Shown: positions 1 through 6,684 of the stretch, in pieces
Position numbering within the stretch: position 1 is the stretch's first letter
Layout of the letters: each line of letters starts with the position of its first letter
Source: Rhodospirillales bacterium
GTDB taxonomy: Bacteria; Pseudomonadota; Alphaproteobacteria; Reyranellales; Reyranellaceae
Assembly (NCBI GenBank): GCA_013205335.1
Contig: JABMNB010000243.1
Coordinates: 1 to 13,834 of the forward strand
Direction of reading: 5' to 3'
DNA length: 13,834 nucleotides
Notes under the pieces: model-generated
Database searches by the model: none
What the model was told of the DNA's origin: nothing
What the model saw: the letters and a program-made list of their open reading frames with translations, nothing else
Made by a program: the position numbers and the translations under genes

Positions 1-447
1 GGTGCCGACCTGGGCGATCTCCTCGCTGGTCGAGACCTTGCGGGCGCGGCGCTTCAGCTCTTCGATCACCCACTCGGCGGCGAGGTCGATGCCACGCTTG
101 AGGTCCATCGGGTTCATGCCGGCGGCGACCGACTTGGCGCCCTCGCGGGCGATCGCCTGGGCCAGCACGGTGGCGGTGGTGGTGCCGTCGCCGGCGCTGT
201 CGGAGGTGCGGGTCGCGACCTCACGCACCAGCTGCGCGCCCATGTTCTCGAAGCGGTCCTGGAGGTCGATCTCCTTCGCCACGGTGACGCCGTCCTTGGT
301 GATGCGCGGTGCGCCGTAGGATTTGGCCAGCACGACGTTGCGGCCCTTGGGACCCAGCGTGACCTTCACCGAATCGGCCAGCATGTCGACGCCGCGCATC
401 ATGCGCGTGCGCGCGTCGCCGCCGAAGCGGACTTCCTTAGCGGACAT
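1..447 (-). CDS. groEL: Chaperonin GroEL (60 kDa), N-terminal part, cut by window edge
   Basis: The first 149 codons of a GroEL/Hsp60 subunit read leftward off the window. GroEL folds proteins inside a cytosolic double-ring cage using ATP, capped by GroES. Family signatures are near identical to the E. coli protein: TLGPKGRNVV, TKDGVTVAKEI, the ATP-site motif AGDGTTTATVLAQ and AAGMNPMDLKRGID. The start is the ATG at 447-445, giving MSAKEVRFGG as expected; the upstream Shine-Dalgarno is weak (a GGGGGC run). The apical and C-terminal domains lie outside the window. No groES frame precedes it: the 182 bp upstream lead straight to a divergent regulator, so this copy is not in a groESL order. Alphaproteobacteria often carry extra groEL copies, and this may be one. 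No CIRCE inverted repeat is visible upstream. Identity is certain; the status as an extra copy is inference. Confidence 0.97.
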   Translation of the reverse strand, partial: MSAKEVRFGGDARTRMMRGVDMLADSVKVTLGPKGRNVVLAKSYGAPRITKDGVTVAKEIDLQDRFENMGAQLVREVATRTSDSAGDGTTTATVLAQAIAREGAKSVAAGMNPMDLKRGIDLAAEWVIEELKRRARKVSTSEEIAQVGT

Positions 448-481
448 GGAGTATCGCCCCCGAGAGGTGTTCTGAAATGGT

Positions 482-499
482 GGTCTGAAAGGTCAGACC
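482..499. promoter_or_regulatory. Perfect 7-bp inverted repeat in the groEL leader
   Basis: ggtctga (482-488) and tcagacc (493-499) are perfect complements around a 4-nt loop, 35 bp upstream of the groEL start. It could be an RNA hairpin in the leader or a DNA operator. It is not CIRCE (arms TTAGCACTC and GAGTGCTAA), so HrcA control is not indicated. Function unknown. Confidence 0.4.
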
Positions 500-529
500 T
501 GGTCGGGCCGCGAAGCGGCGCGTGCCCCC

Positions 530-559
530 AAAATGGGGATGCTGCCGTGCAATGACCAG
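530..559 (-). promoter_or_regulatory. Possible sigma-32-like promoter for groEL
   Basis: On the minus strand CTGGTCA (559-553) is followed after 14 nt by CCCCATTTT (538-530). The second block matches the heat-shock sigma-32 -10 consensus CCCCAT-T; the first matches the -35 consensus CTTGAAA poorly. The distance to the groEL start leaves a leader of roughly 80 nt. The same bases form a cccca-aaa-tgggg inverted repeat at 526-538. This is a candidate only. Confidence 0.3.
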
Positions 560-585
560 CGATATATCGGACAGGGTGCGTCCGA
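560..585. promoter_or_regulatory. Clustered palindromes upstream of the Crp/Fnr gene
   Basis: A perfect 10-bp palindrome cgatatatcg (560-569) is followed by the inverted repeat tcggac-N7-gtccga (567-585). Both sit 45-70 bp before the regulator's start, where its promoter and an autoregulatory operator would be expected. The AT-rich centre could serve as a -10 region, but no convincing -35 box is seen. This is a candidate operator or promoter only. Confidence 0.35.
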
Positions 586-629
586 AAGCGTACATAAGTC
601 CCCCGCGGGTTCACCGCCCAGGAGACTGC

Positions 630-1283
630 ATGCCCAATAAAGTCTCGCCAATCTTCGATCCCCAGGCCTTCCTGGCCACGATCAACCGCGGCCGCACGGT
701 GACGATTCACCGCAAGAACGGCGTGATCTTCCGGCAGACGACGGCGGCGGATGCGGTGTTCTACGTGATGCGCGGCCGGGTGAAGATCGTGGTCACCTCC
801 AAGCAGGGCAAGGAGGCGGTGGTCGGGATCATGGGGCCGACCGATTTCTTCGGCGAGGGCTGCCTGATCGGCCAGCCTTTGCGCCTGGCGACCGCCAAGG
901 CGATGGTCGAGTGCGAAATCATGCGGATCGACAAGTCCGAGATGGTGCGCGTGCTGCACGAAGAGTCGACCTTCGGCGAGCTGTTCATGAAGCACCTGCT
1001 GACGCGCAACAGCCGGGTCGAGGAGGATCTGGTCGACCAGCTGTTCAATTCGAGCGAGAAGCGGCTGGCGCGCGCGCTGCTGCTGCTGTCCAATTTCGGC
1101 GAGGACTCCGGGCCGCAGCCGATCACGACCAGAATCAGCCAGGAGACGCTGGCCGAGATCGTCGGCACGACGCGGTCCCGGATCAGCCAATTCATGAACA
1201 AGTTCAGGAAGCTGGGCTTCGTCACGTATAACGGCCACCTGCAAATCCACAGATCGCTGCTCAGCGTGCTGCTGCGGGATTAG
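630..1283 (+). CDS. Crp/Fnr-family transcriptional regulator
   Basis: A 217-residue cytosolic regulator with an N-terminal cyclic-nucleotide-binding-like beta-barrel (about residues 20-115), a dimer helix (about 120-155) and a C-terminal winged HTH (about 165-200, core TRISQETLAEIVGTTRSRIS). The start is ATG 630, preceded by AGGAG 7 nt upstream; an in-frame start at 522 lacks such a site. In the barrel, FGEG (74-77) keeps the Glu and PLRLATA keeps the Arg of the cAMP phosphate pocket, but CRP Ser83 appears to be Leu, so the effector is unclear. No cysteine cluster is present, so it is not an Fe-S FNR sensor. The recognition helix reads RSRISQ where CRP has RETVGR, which predicts a non-CRP operator. 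It is divergent from groEL. The next gene lies 135 bp downstream behind a possible operator. Confidence 0.9.
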   Translation: MPNKVSPIFDPQAFLATINRGRTVTIHRKNGVIFRQTTAADAVFYVMRGRVKIVVTSKQGKEAVVGIMGPTDFFGEGCLIGQPLRLATAKAMVECEIMRIDKSEMVRVLHEESTFGELFMKHLLTRNSRVEEDLVDQLFNSSEKRLARALLLLSNFGEDSGPQPITTRISQETLAEIVGTTRSRISQFMNKFRKLGFVTYNGHLQIHRSLLSVLLRD

Positions 1284-1296
1284 GCCGCCAGAGCGC

Positions 1297-1312
1297 AGCC
1301 GGTGTGGCTTTT
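1297..1312 (+). terminator. Weak possible terminator after the Crp/Fnr gene
   Basis: agcc-ggtgt-ggct followed by a short T run, 13 nt after the stop codon. The stem is only 4 bp, extendable at best weakly, so termination would be partial. Confidence 0.25.
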
Positions 1313-1339
1313 GACCAACTGTCCGTTATTGGACAGACT
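1311..1339 (+). promoter_or_regulatory. Putative promoter with TGTCC-N6-GGACA operator before the histidine kinase
   Basis: TTGACC (1311-1316) resembles a -35 box; 17 nt later CAGACT (1334-1339) is a poor -10. Between and overlapping them lies the perfect inverted repeat ctgtcc-gttatt-ggacag (1319-1336). Its geometry (5-6 bp arms, 6-nt spacer) is that of Crp/Fnr-family sites (TGTGA-N6-TCACA) with an altered half-site. The position would suit repression by the Crp/Fnr-type protein encoded immediately upstream. The repeat is certain; its function is inference. Confidence 0.4.
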
Positions 1340-1378
1340 CCCGCCGCAGCGCGGCATAGGTTCCGAATGTATCGCGGC

Positions 1379-1393
1379 AGGGGATTTTCCCCT
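1379..1393 (+). repeat. Inverted repeat aggggattttcccct in the kinase leader
   Basis: 6-bp perfect arms (agggga / tcccct) around TTT, ending 25 nt before the kinase ATG. It is most likely a leader hairpin or operator. It has no trailing T run, so a terminator role is unlikely. Confidence 0.3.
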
Positions 1394-1418
1394 CGATGCT
1401 CGCCGGGGGGCGCATTTC

Positions 1419-2513
1419 ATGCTGCATCTCGTCCCGCCCACACTGGGCCCAACGTCACTCGACCCGTCTCCGATTCCGGCACTGCGCCCGGAGATCGAAG
1501 CCGCCCGCCTCGCCGCGGTCGAAGCCTATGGCATCCTGGACACGGTGGCGGAGCCCGCCTTCGACCGGATCACCGCGATGGCGGCCGATCTCTTCGATGC
1601 GCCGATCGCGCTGCTGGGCTTCACCGGCCATTCCAGCGTCTTCTTCAAGTCGCATCACGGGCTGGCGGCGACCCACGCGCCGCGTGGGCCGGACCCGTCC
1701 CAGCCGGCGCTGGCGCCGTGGATCCGCAGCGAGTTCAGGTTCGACTTCCACGCCAGCGTGCCGCTGCACAGTGCCGACGGGCACGAGATCGGCATGCTGT
1801 GCGTGATCGATCGCCGGCCGCGCCGGATCGAGGAGCCGCAGACCCGCGGGCTGCGCGCGCTGGGCGGCATCGCGACCGACCTGCTGGCGATGCGGCTCAC
1901 GGCGCGCCGCGTGCTCGCCCAGGCCGAGATGACCGCCCGCGAGGTCGACCACCGCGCCATGAACAGCCTGCAGTTCGTCGCGAGCCTGCTGCAGCTGCAG
2001 AGCCGCGCGTCGGGCTCGTCCGAGATCACGCAGCAGTTGCGCGCCGCGGCCAACCGCGTGCTGGCGGTGGCGCGCGTGCACCGCACTTTCTCGACCCAGA
2101 AAACCGGCGGCCGCGTGCCGATCGTCGCGCATCTGCGAAGGCTCTGCGAGGAGCTGTCGAACAGCGCGGACAGCATGATCCGCCTCGAGGGCGCCGACGA
2201 GGTCGAGGTGCCGAAGGAGCAGGTGCTGCCGATCGGCCTGATCGTCAACGAGCTGGCCACCAACGCGCGCAAGCATGCCAGCGACCCGATCTCCATCACC
2301 TTCCACAAGCTGGGCGAGGGCACCTATGAGCTCTGCGTCCTCGACGAGGGCCCCGGCCTGCCCAAGGGCTTCGACGCCGCGGCGCCGTCGGGGATGGGCC
2401 TCGGCATGAAGGTGGTCAACGCGCTGGTGGCGCAGTTGCAGGGCCAGCTCTCGGCGCATGCCAACCCGGTGGGACGCGGCTCGTGCTTCAAGGTCACGTT
2501 TCCGGTCGGCTGA
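1419..2513 (+). CDS. Soluble GAF-domain histidine kinase, HisKA_2 type
   Basis: A 364-residue sensor kinase without membrane segments. A GAF-like domain spans about residues 27-160, opening with ARLAAVEAYGILDT and closing with ADGHEIGMLCVID. It is followed by a HisKA_2 dimerisation/phosphoacceptor helix (EVDHRAMNSLQFVASLLQLQ, phospho-His about 178) and an HATPase_c domain with N-box NELATNARKHA (about 276-286), G1 DEGPGLP (about 309-315) and G2 GMGLGMKVV. All ATP-site motifs look intact. I chose ATG 1419, with a GGGGG run 8 nt upstream; an in-frame GTG at 1302 would add 39 unlikely residues. The middle of the GAF domain looks about 25 residues shorter than common relatives. No response regulator is adjacent, so it is an orphan kinase. 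HisKA_2 kinases are frequent in alphaproteobacterial light and stress signalling. The transglutaminase gene follows after 11 nt, suggesting co-transcription. Confidence 0.9.
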   Translation: MLHLVPPTLGPTSLDPSPIPALRPEIEAARLAAVEAYGILDTVAEPAFDRITAMAADLFDAPIALLGFTGHSSVFFKSHHGLAATHAPRGPDPSQPALAPWIRSEFRFDFHASVPLHSADGHEIGMLCVIDRRPRRIEEPQTRGLRALGGIATDLLAMRLTARRVLAQAEMTAREVDHRAMNSLQFVASLLQLQSRASGSSEITQQLRAAANRVLAVARVHRTFSTQKTGGRVPIVAHLRRLCEELSNSADSMIRLEGADEVEVPKEQVLPIGLIVNELATNARKHASDPISITFHKLGEGTYELCVLDEGPGLPKGFDAAAPSGMGLGMKVVNALVAQLQGQLSAHANPVGRGSCFKVTFPVG

Positions 2514-2524
2514 CGAGACGCCAT

Positions 2525-3430
2525 TTGCTCAGGCTCAGGATTCGCCACCGCACGACCTATCTCTATCACGCGCCGGTCCGCCTCGGACCGCACCGGCTGA
2601 TGCTGCGCCCGCGCGAGAGCCGCGAGCTGCGGCTGGTCTCGCACGAGGTCACGGTGACGCCGGCGGCCAGCGTCACCTGGGCGCACGACGTGTTCGGCAA
2701 CGCCGTGGCGACGGCGGGCTTCGAGGGGCTCACCGACCGGCTGGTGGTCGACAGCGAGGCCGAGCTCACGCTGGGCGTCGATCCGTGGCCGGTGTTCGAC
2801 ATCTCGGCCGTCGCCGCCACCTATCCCTTCGCCTACACCACCGCCGACTGGAGCGACCTCGGCGCGCTGGTGGTGCCGCAATACACCGATCCGGACCGCA
2901 AGCTGCTGGCATGGGCCCGGGGCTTCGTGCGCGGCGACCCGACCGACACGCTGTCGCTGCTGAAGGATCTCAGTGCGGGCGTCGCCGAGCAGATCCGCTA
3001 CCAGAGCCGCGAGAGCGAGGGCACGCAGGCGCCGCTGGAGACCCTGGCGCGCGGGCTGGGCTCGTGCCGCGACCTCGCGGTGCTGTTCGTCGAGGCGGCG
3101 CGCTGCCTGCGCTTCGGCGCACGCCTCTGCTCGGGCTATCTCTACAGGCCCGATCGCGCCACAGGGGACTACGAGGCCGACTCGACGCACGCCTGGGCCG
3201 AGGTCTATGTGCCGGGCGCCGGCTGGATCACCTTCGATCCGACCAATCGCAGCGTCGGCGGGCGCAACCTGATCCCGGTCGCGGTGGCGCGCGAGATCTG
3301 GCAGGTGACGCCGGTGTCGGGCAACTTCACCGGGGCCAGCGACGCCTATCGCGGCCTCTTGGTCGATGTCAGCGTGACGGAGGTGGTCGCCGACGCTCAG
3401 AGGCCCCCGGTCTCGAACGGCGGCCGCTGA
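2525..3430 (+). CDS. Transglutaminase-like cysteine protease-fold protein
   Basis: A 301-residue protein of the bacterial transglutaminase-like family. An N-terminal beta domain (about residues 1-85, MLRLRIRHRTTYLYH, then PVRLGPHRLMLRPRES) precedes the transglutaminase core (about 150-245). The Cys-His-Asp triad is visible as Cys181 in GLGSCRDLAVLF, His222 in DSTHAWAEVYVPG and Asp238 in WITFDPTN. There is no signal peptide or membrane segment, so it is probably cytosolic. Start: TTG 2525 matches the family's usual N-terminus (M-x-IRHRTTY) and leaves an 11-nt gap after the kinase stop; the in-frame GTG at 2483 would overlap the kinase by 31 bp. The Shine-Dalgarno (GAGACG) is weak, hinting at translational coupling to the kinase gene. 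Relatives are thought to act as proteases or amidases; the substrate is unknown. The 3' end overlaps the convergent gene by 34 bp. Confidence 0.9.
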   Translation: MLRLRIRHRTTYLYHAPVRLGPHRLMLRPRESRELRLVSHEVTVTPAASVTWAHDVFGNAVATAGFEGLTDRLVVDSEAELTLGVDPWPVFDISAVAATYPFAYTTADWSDLGALVVPQYTDPDRKLLAWARGFVRGDPTDTLSLLKDLSAGVAEQIRYQSRESEGTQAPLETLARGLGSCRDLAVLFVEAARCLRFGARLCSGYLYRPDRATGDYEADSTHAWAEVYVPGAGWITFDPTNRSVGGRNLIPVAVAREIWQVTPVSGNFTGASDAYRGLLVDVSVTEVVADAQRPPVSNGGR

Positions 3431-3852
3431 ACCAGCGGCAGTGCCGCTCCCGTACCGTCGGCGAGTTCGCGTTCGAAGTCGCGCCCGGCGCACTTCGCAT
3501 CCATGGCCGGTTCGATACGGCCGGGCGCCGTCGGACGAACCCTGTCGAGGGTGGCCCGCATCATCTGGGCGGCCTGCTCGGCATTTCCGCCCGACGCGCG
3601 CAGCCGGTCGACGGCTTCGGCCAGGTCCGTCTTCATGCCCGCATGCGCCGTGGCGAGATCGCTGGGATCGTCGCGCAGGCAGTAGAGGATCAGGCTGCGG
3701 TCCTCGCCGTAGGCGCGGGCGGCCGCGATCACCCTTTCCATGCTCTGCGCCGAGATGCGCGGCATATCGGCCCTAGCCGGCCCTCCGGTCGCGACCGACA
3801 GGAGGACAAGGCCGAGCAGGGTCAGCGAAAGGACCAGCCGGGAAGAACGCAT
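3397..3852 (-). CDS. Small exported protein of unknown function
   Basis: A 151-residue protein with a clear Sec signal peptide: MRSSR, then a hydrophobic stretch (about residues 6-22) and a PARA-D cleavage site after residue 27. The mature part (about 124 residues) is mostly helical by composition and has two cysteines, Cys58 and Cys121, that could form a disulfide in the periplasm. I recognise no family. It is the last minus-strand gene after the algL-like gene, 106 bp downstream of that stop, so it may be a loosely attached operon member. Its end overlaps the convergent transglutaminase gene by 34 bp. The Shine-Dalgarno is poor: an AGG about 12 nt before the ATG, inside an imperfect hairpin (3857-3884). 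Coding is supported by the signal peptide and GC-rich third positions. Confidence 0.75.
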   Translation of the reverse strand: MRSSRLVLSLTLLGLVLLSVATGGPARADMPRISAQSMERVIAAARAYGEDRSLILYCLRDDPSDLATAHAGMKTDLAEAVDRLRASGGNAEQAAQMMRATLDRVRPTAPGRIEPAMDAKCAGRDFERELADGTGAALPLVQRPPFETGGL

Positions 3853-3958
3853 GGCGGGAAGCCTGACGCCAAACGGCGGCTTCCGCCTTGCGCTGCATCA
3901 AGCGCCGCACCGGGCGGCTACGGTCGATCGCCGCCGACCTCGGATCGTGTCGCGCTCT

Positions 3959-5065
3959 TCAATCCGGACGGCGGACGATCGGGTCCTGCGGCATGCGCCC
4001 GGGCGTCAGGATCCGGCAGGTCGCGTTGCCGCCGACATAGTCGTCGATGAGCGGCCAGCCCGGTTGGCCCTCCCGCGGCAGAAGGCGGGTCAGGGCCGCC
4101 GCCTCGGGACGATCGGGAAAGCGCGCACGGTAGAGTTCGGCCCAGGCCATGTAATGCCGGCCATTGCCGCGCGGTTCGAGGAATCCGAGATCCTGACGGT
4201 GGGCCACGTCTTCGCCGGTGTAGGGGGCGAGCCGCGCGGGTTGCCCGGTCGCATCGACGAGAAAGCCGATCGCGCGGTGCAGGTCGGCGCCGTCGGCCCG
4301 CGGCTGCCACAGGTCGAAGCCGAATGGAGCCAGCAGCTCGGCGAGATAGACAAGCGAGGCCACGGCATGGCGCTGGTACCACAAGGCGCGCACGCCACGC
4401 GCCGTCTCGAGCGGCAGGCTGCCGTCGGTGCGCATGCCCTCGAGGGTCGTGTGCGCGGTGGCGTAGGCTCGCGCGGCGAGATCGGCGCGGCCGGTCAGTG
4501 TCGCCCATTGCGCCTCGACCGTGGCCCGCAACAGCACATGGTTGTTCCGATTGCTCACCGCCGTCGCGGCGGCGCGGCTCCGGGCACCGCCGGTCGCGAC
4601 ATCCTGGAGAGCGACGAGGCGGGCGAGCCATGGCTCGATATCACCCGCCGCGGCACGGCCGGCCGGCGAGGTCTCGAGATCCCGCCACGCGCCCAGCAGC
4701 GCGATCAGGGTGCGGCGCAGCGAGTAGATCGAGTTGGTGTTGCTGCGGTCGGGGCCGGCCTCGCCGATCACGCGCAGCGCGTCGGCCTGCTGCCAGCGCC
4801 GCAGCTCGTTCACCGCGTCTTCGGCCGCCGCGGCATCGCCCACGCGCCAGGCGGCAGCGGCTGTCATCATGGCAAGGGCGAAGGGCTCGGCCGCACGGTC
4901 GGTTCCGGCATGCGCCGGACCGTCAAGGGCAATGACGGGCGCCACTGGCCGGAGTGGTTCGAGCAGGATGCAGGCGCGCTCCCGCTCGGCTTCCGCCCGG
5001 GCCGGACCGGCGACCGCCAGCGCAGCTGACAGAACCGCCGCGAGGACGAGAATGCCGCGCCGCAT
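3959..5065 (-). CDS. Alginate-lyase-family periplasmic protein (AlgL-like)
   Basis: A 368-residue protein with a Sec signal peptide (cleavage after AGPARA, about residue 24) followed by an alpha-helical alginate-lyase (PL5-type) domain. The diagnostic motif SNRNNHVLL gives Asn175-His176, matching the catalytic Asn-His of AlgL, and RGVRALWYQRHA gives Arg226. In Pseudomonas AlgL the stretch RALAYHNYA places the catalytic Tyr seven residues after this Arg; here that position is His233, with Tyr230 nearby. AlgL cleaves polymannuronate by beta-elimination in the periplasm and clears polymer that misses export. The start ATG overlaps the stop of the synthase gene (TGATG at 5067-5063), so translation is coupled. 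This ties it to polymer synthesis rather than to growth on alginate. The family is fairly sure; lyase activity is uncertain because of the His/Tyr change. Confidence 0.82.
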   Translation of the reverse strand: MRRGILVLAAVLSAALAVAGPARAEAERERACILLEPLRPVAPVIALDGPAHAGTDRAAEPFALAMMTAAAAWRVGDAAAAEDAVNELRRWQQADALRVIGEAGPDRSNTNSIYSLRRTLIALLGAWRDLETSPAGRAAAGDIEPWLARLVALQDVATGGARSRAAATAVSNRNNHVLLRATVEAQWATLTGRADLAARAYATAHTTLEGMRTDGSLPLETARGVRALWYQRHAVASLVYLAELLAPFGFDLWQPRADGADLHRAIGFLVDATGQPARLAPYTGEDVAHRQDLGFLEPRGNGRHYMAWAELYRARFPDRPEAAALTRLLPREGQPGWPLIDDYVGGNATCRILTPGRMPQDPIVRRPD

Positions 5066-6684
5066 CACCGGAACAGGCCGTGGGTGATTTCGGCGATGGT
5101 GTAGCTGGTGGGCAGGCGCACGACGCCCGAGTAGCTCACGATCGCCAGCGCCAGCACCCCCATCGCCACGACCGTCAGATAGGAGGCGACGGCATCGCGC
5201 ACGCGGTCGGCGAAGCCGCCGCCGAAGCCCGCGCTCTGGTCGCCCCTGTTGGTCCAGCGCTGCTTGGACAGCCGGAACAGGCAATAGACCTTGACCGCCG
5301 CATTGACGAACTGGTTGACGTACAGCAGCAGCGGCACCCAGAGATCGACCTCGCGCGAATAGCCGTACAGCACCATGGCCTGCCACAGTCTCGTAATGGC
5401 GATCCAGGTCACGTAGGTGACGAGGAAGGCCGGCGACACCAGCAGAGCGGCAAAGACGCCGAGGATCGGGCTCGCGAGCATGGTCCACATGGCGATGCGC
5501 TGATCGACGATGCACCACCAGATGAAGAAGCCGGTGCGGCGCGGTCCCAGCGCGATGGCACGGGCGCCGTTGCGCAGCATGTTTCCGGACCAGCGGCGCA
5601 GGTTCTGCACCATGCGCTCGTAGCCCGAGCCCTCGATGTGCTCCACCGTGTAGGCGATGGTGTCCGGCACATACATCATCTTCGCGCCGACGCGCAGCAT
5701 GTAGTACCAGGTGGTCTTGTCGTCGCCCGAGAGGAAGCGGAAACGGCCCCACAGCCAGTGTTCGAGATGGTCCTCCTCCACGAGTTCGTAGAACTCGGGG
5801 CGGATGACGTGGTTGACGCGATAGAGCGAGAGCCGCCCGGTCAGCGTCAGCACCTTCCCGGCCAGGGCATGGCTCTGCATGGCGATCCGCCGCTGGGCGA
5901 AGTGCATGGTGAGCCAGAGCTGGATCCAGCGCGGGCCGTAGCAGATCACCTCTTCGTCCGTGGTCAGTGCCTCGAGCTCCGGATCGGCGACGAACAGGGA
6001 CGTGCACTTCGACAGCATGCCGTCGCCGATGATCGAATCGCCGTCGAGGAAGACCACGACGTCGTCGCGGTGGACCTGGCCGTTGTCGTAGCCGCGCGCC
6101 ATGGCGCGGAGCGAGGCCCCGATGCCGTAGCGCTTGCCGGGCTTCGTCTGACGGGCGATCTCGAGGCGCAGCGAGATGTCGGTGGCGTGCGTGGCAAGGA
6201 AGTCGGCGATCACGATCTCGTCGCTCTCGTCGCCGGAGCCCAGCCAGATGGTGCCGGGGAGGCCGGTGGCGCGCAGTTCGCGCACCATGCTGTCGATCAC
6301 CGCGTGGGTGATCTCCGGCTTCTCGCGAAAGGTCGTCATCATGAAATGAACATGACGGGGGCGAATCCCCGAGTCCCAGATGGCGTCGGCACGGCGGCGC
6401 AGGGCGGGATAGTGGAAGAAGGCGTAGATCCAGGCGCGGACGACATGGGTCGTCCACCAGCCGAACCGCCACAGGCCGAGCCCGCCGATCACCAGGGTCA
6501 GGTGCCGCGCGCGGGGATCCCACAGCGTGTTCGGCAGCTCGACCAGCAGGATGAGGCAGATCGACAGATAGACCGCGAGGCCGGCCAGCACCCCGAGGTT
6601 CCATTTCTGCAGGAACGTCGGGTTGGGCAGCATCGCGGCAAACTGGATGACGCCCGGCGTCGGAGGAGCGACCTGGACGGTCAC
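5065..6684 (-). CDS. alg8: Alg8-like processive glycosyltransferase (mannuronan synthase catalytic subunit)
   Basis: A 539-residue inner-membrane GT2 enzyme. Membrane segments at about residues 29-50 and 63-90 precede a cytosolic catalytic domain, followed by several C-terminal segments (about 385-470 and 500-520). Motifs agree with Pseudomonas Alg8: KRYGIGASLRAM, DGDS (214-217), LTTDEE, FAQRRIAMQSHAL, LTLTGRLSLYR, VEEDHLEHW (302-310), SGDDKTTW (319-326), VPDTIAYTVEH, NLRRWSGNMLRN and the C-terminal LLLYVNQFVNAAVKVY. It should polymerise GDP-mannuronate and thread the chain outward. I chose GTG 6684: a GGAG lies 8 nt upstream and the codon overlaps the alg44-like stop as GTGA. An ATG at 6633 has no ribosome site. 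The downstream algL-like gene overlaps by one base. The family is very secure; the exact polymer is inferred from the adjacent algD. Confidence 0.92.
   Translation of the reverse strand: MTVQVAPPTPGVIQFAAMLPNPTFLQKWNLGVLAGLAVYLSICLILLVELPNTLWDPRARHLTLVIGGLGLWRFGWWTTHVVRAWIYAFFHYPALRRRADAIWDSGIRPRHVHFMMTTFREKPEITHAVIDSMVRELRATGLPGTIWLGSGDESDEIVIADFLATHATDISLRLEIARQTKPGKRYGIGASLRAMARGYDNGQVHRDDVVVFLDGDSIIGDGMLSKCTSLFVADPELEALTTDEEVICYGPRWIQLWLTMHFAQRRIAMQSHALAGKVLTLTGRLSLYRVNHVIRPEFYELVEEDHLEHWLWGRFRFLSGDDKTTWYYMLRVGAKMMYVPDTIAYTVEHIEGSGYERMVQNLRRWSGNMLRNGARAIALGPRRTGFFIWWCIVDQRIAMWTMLASPILGVFAALLVSPAFLVTYVTWIAITRLWQAMVLYGYSREVDLWVPLLLYVNQFVNAAVKVYCLFRLSKQRWTNRGDQSAGFGGGFADRVRDAVASYLTVVAMGVLALAIVSYSGVVRLPTSYTIAEITHGLFR

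Noticed and set aside
448..629. CIRCE/HrcA element before groEL
   Set aside because: The TTAGCACTC-N9-GAGTGCTAA pattern is not present; the repeat at 482-499 is different.
3857..3884. Inverted repeat ggaagcc...ggcttcc as terminator of the lyase gene
   Set aside because: Long loop, imperfect inner pairing and no T run; it also overlaps the leader of the next gene.
2458..4050. 530-codon plus-strand frame across the transglutaminase and the following region
   Set aside because: It runs through a real gene in a different frame and then antisense to the secreted protein; composition is shadow-like.
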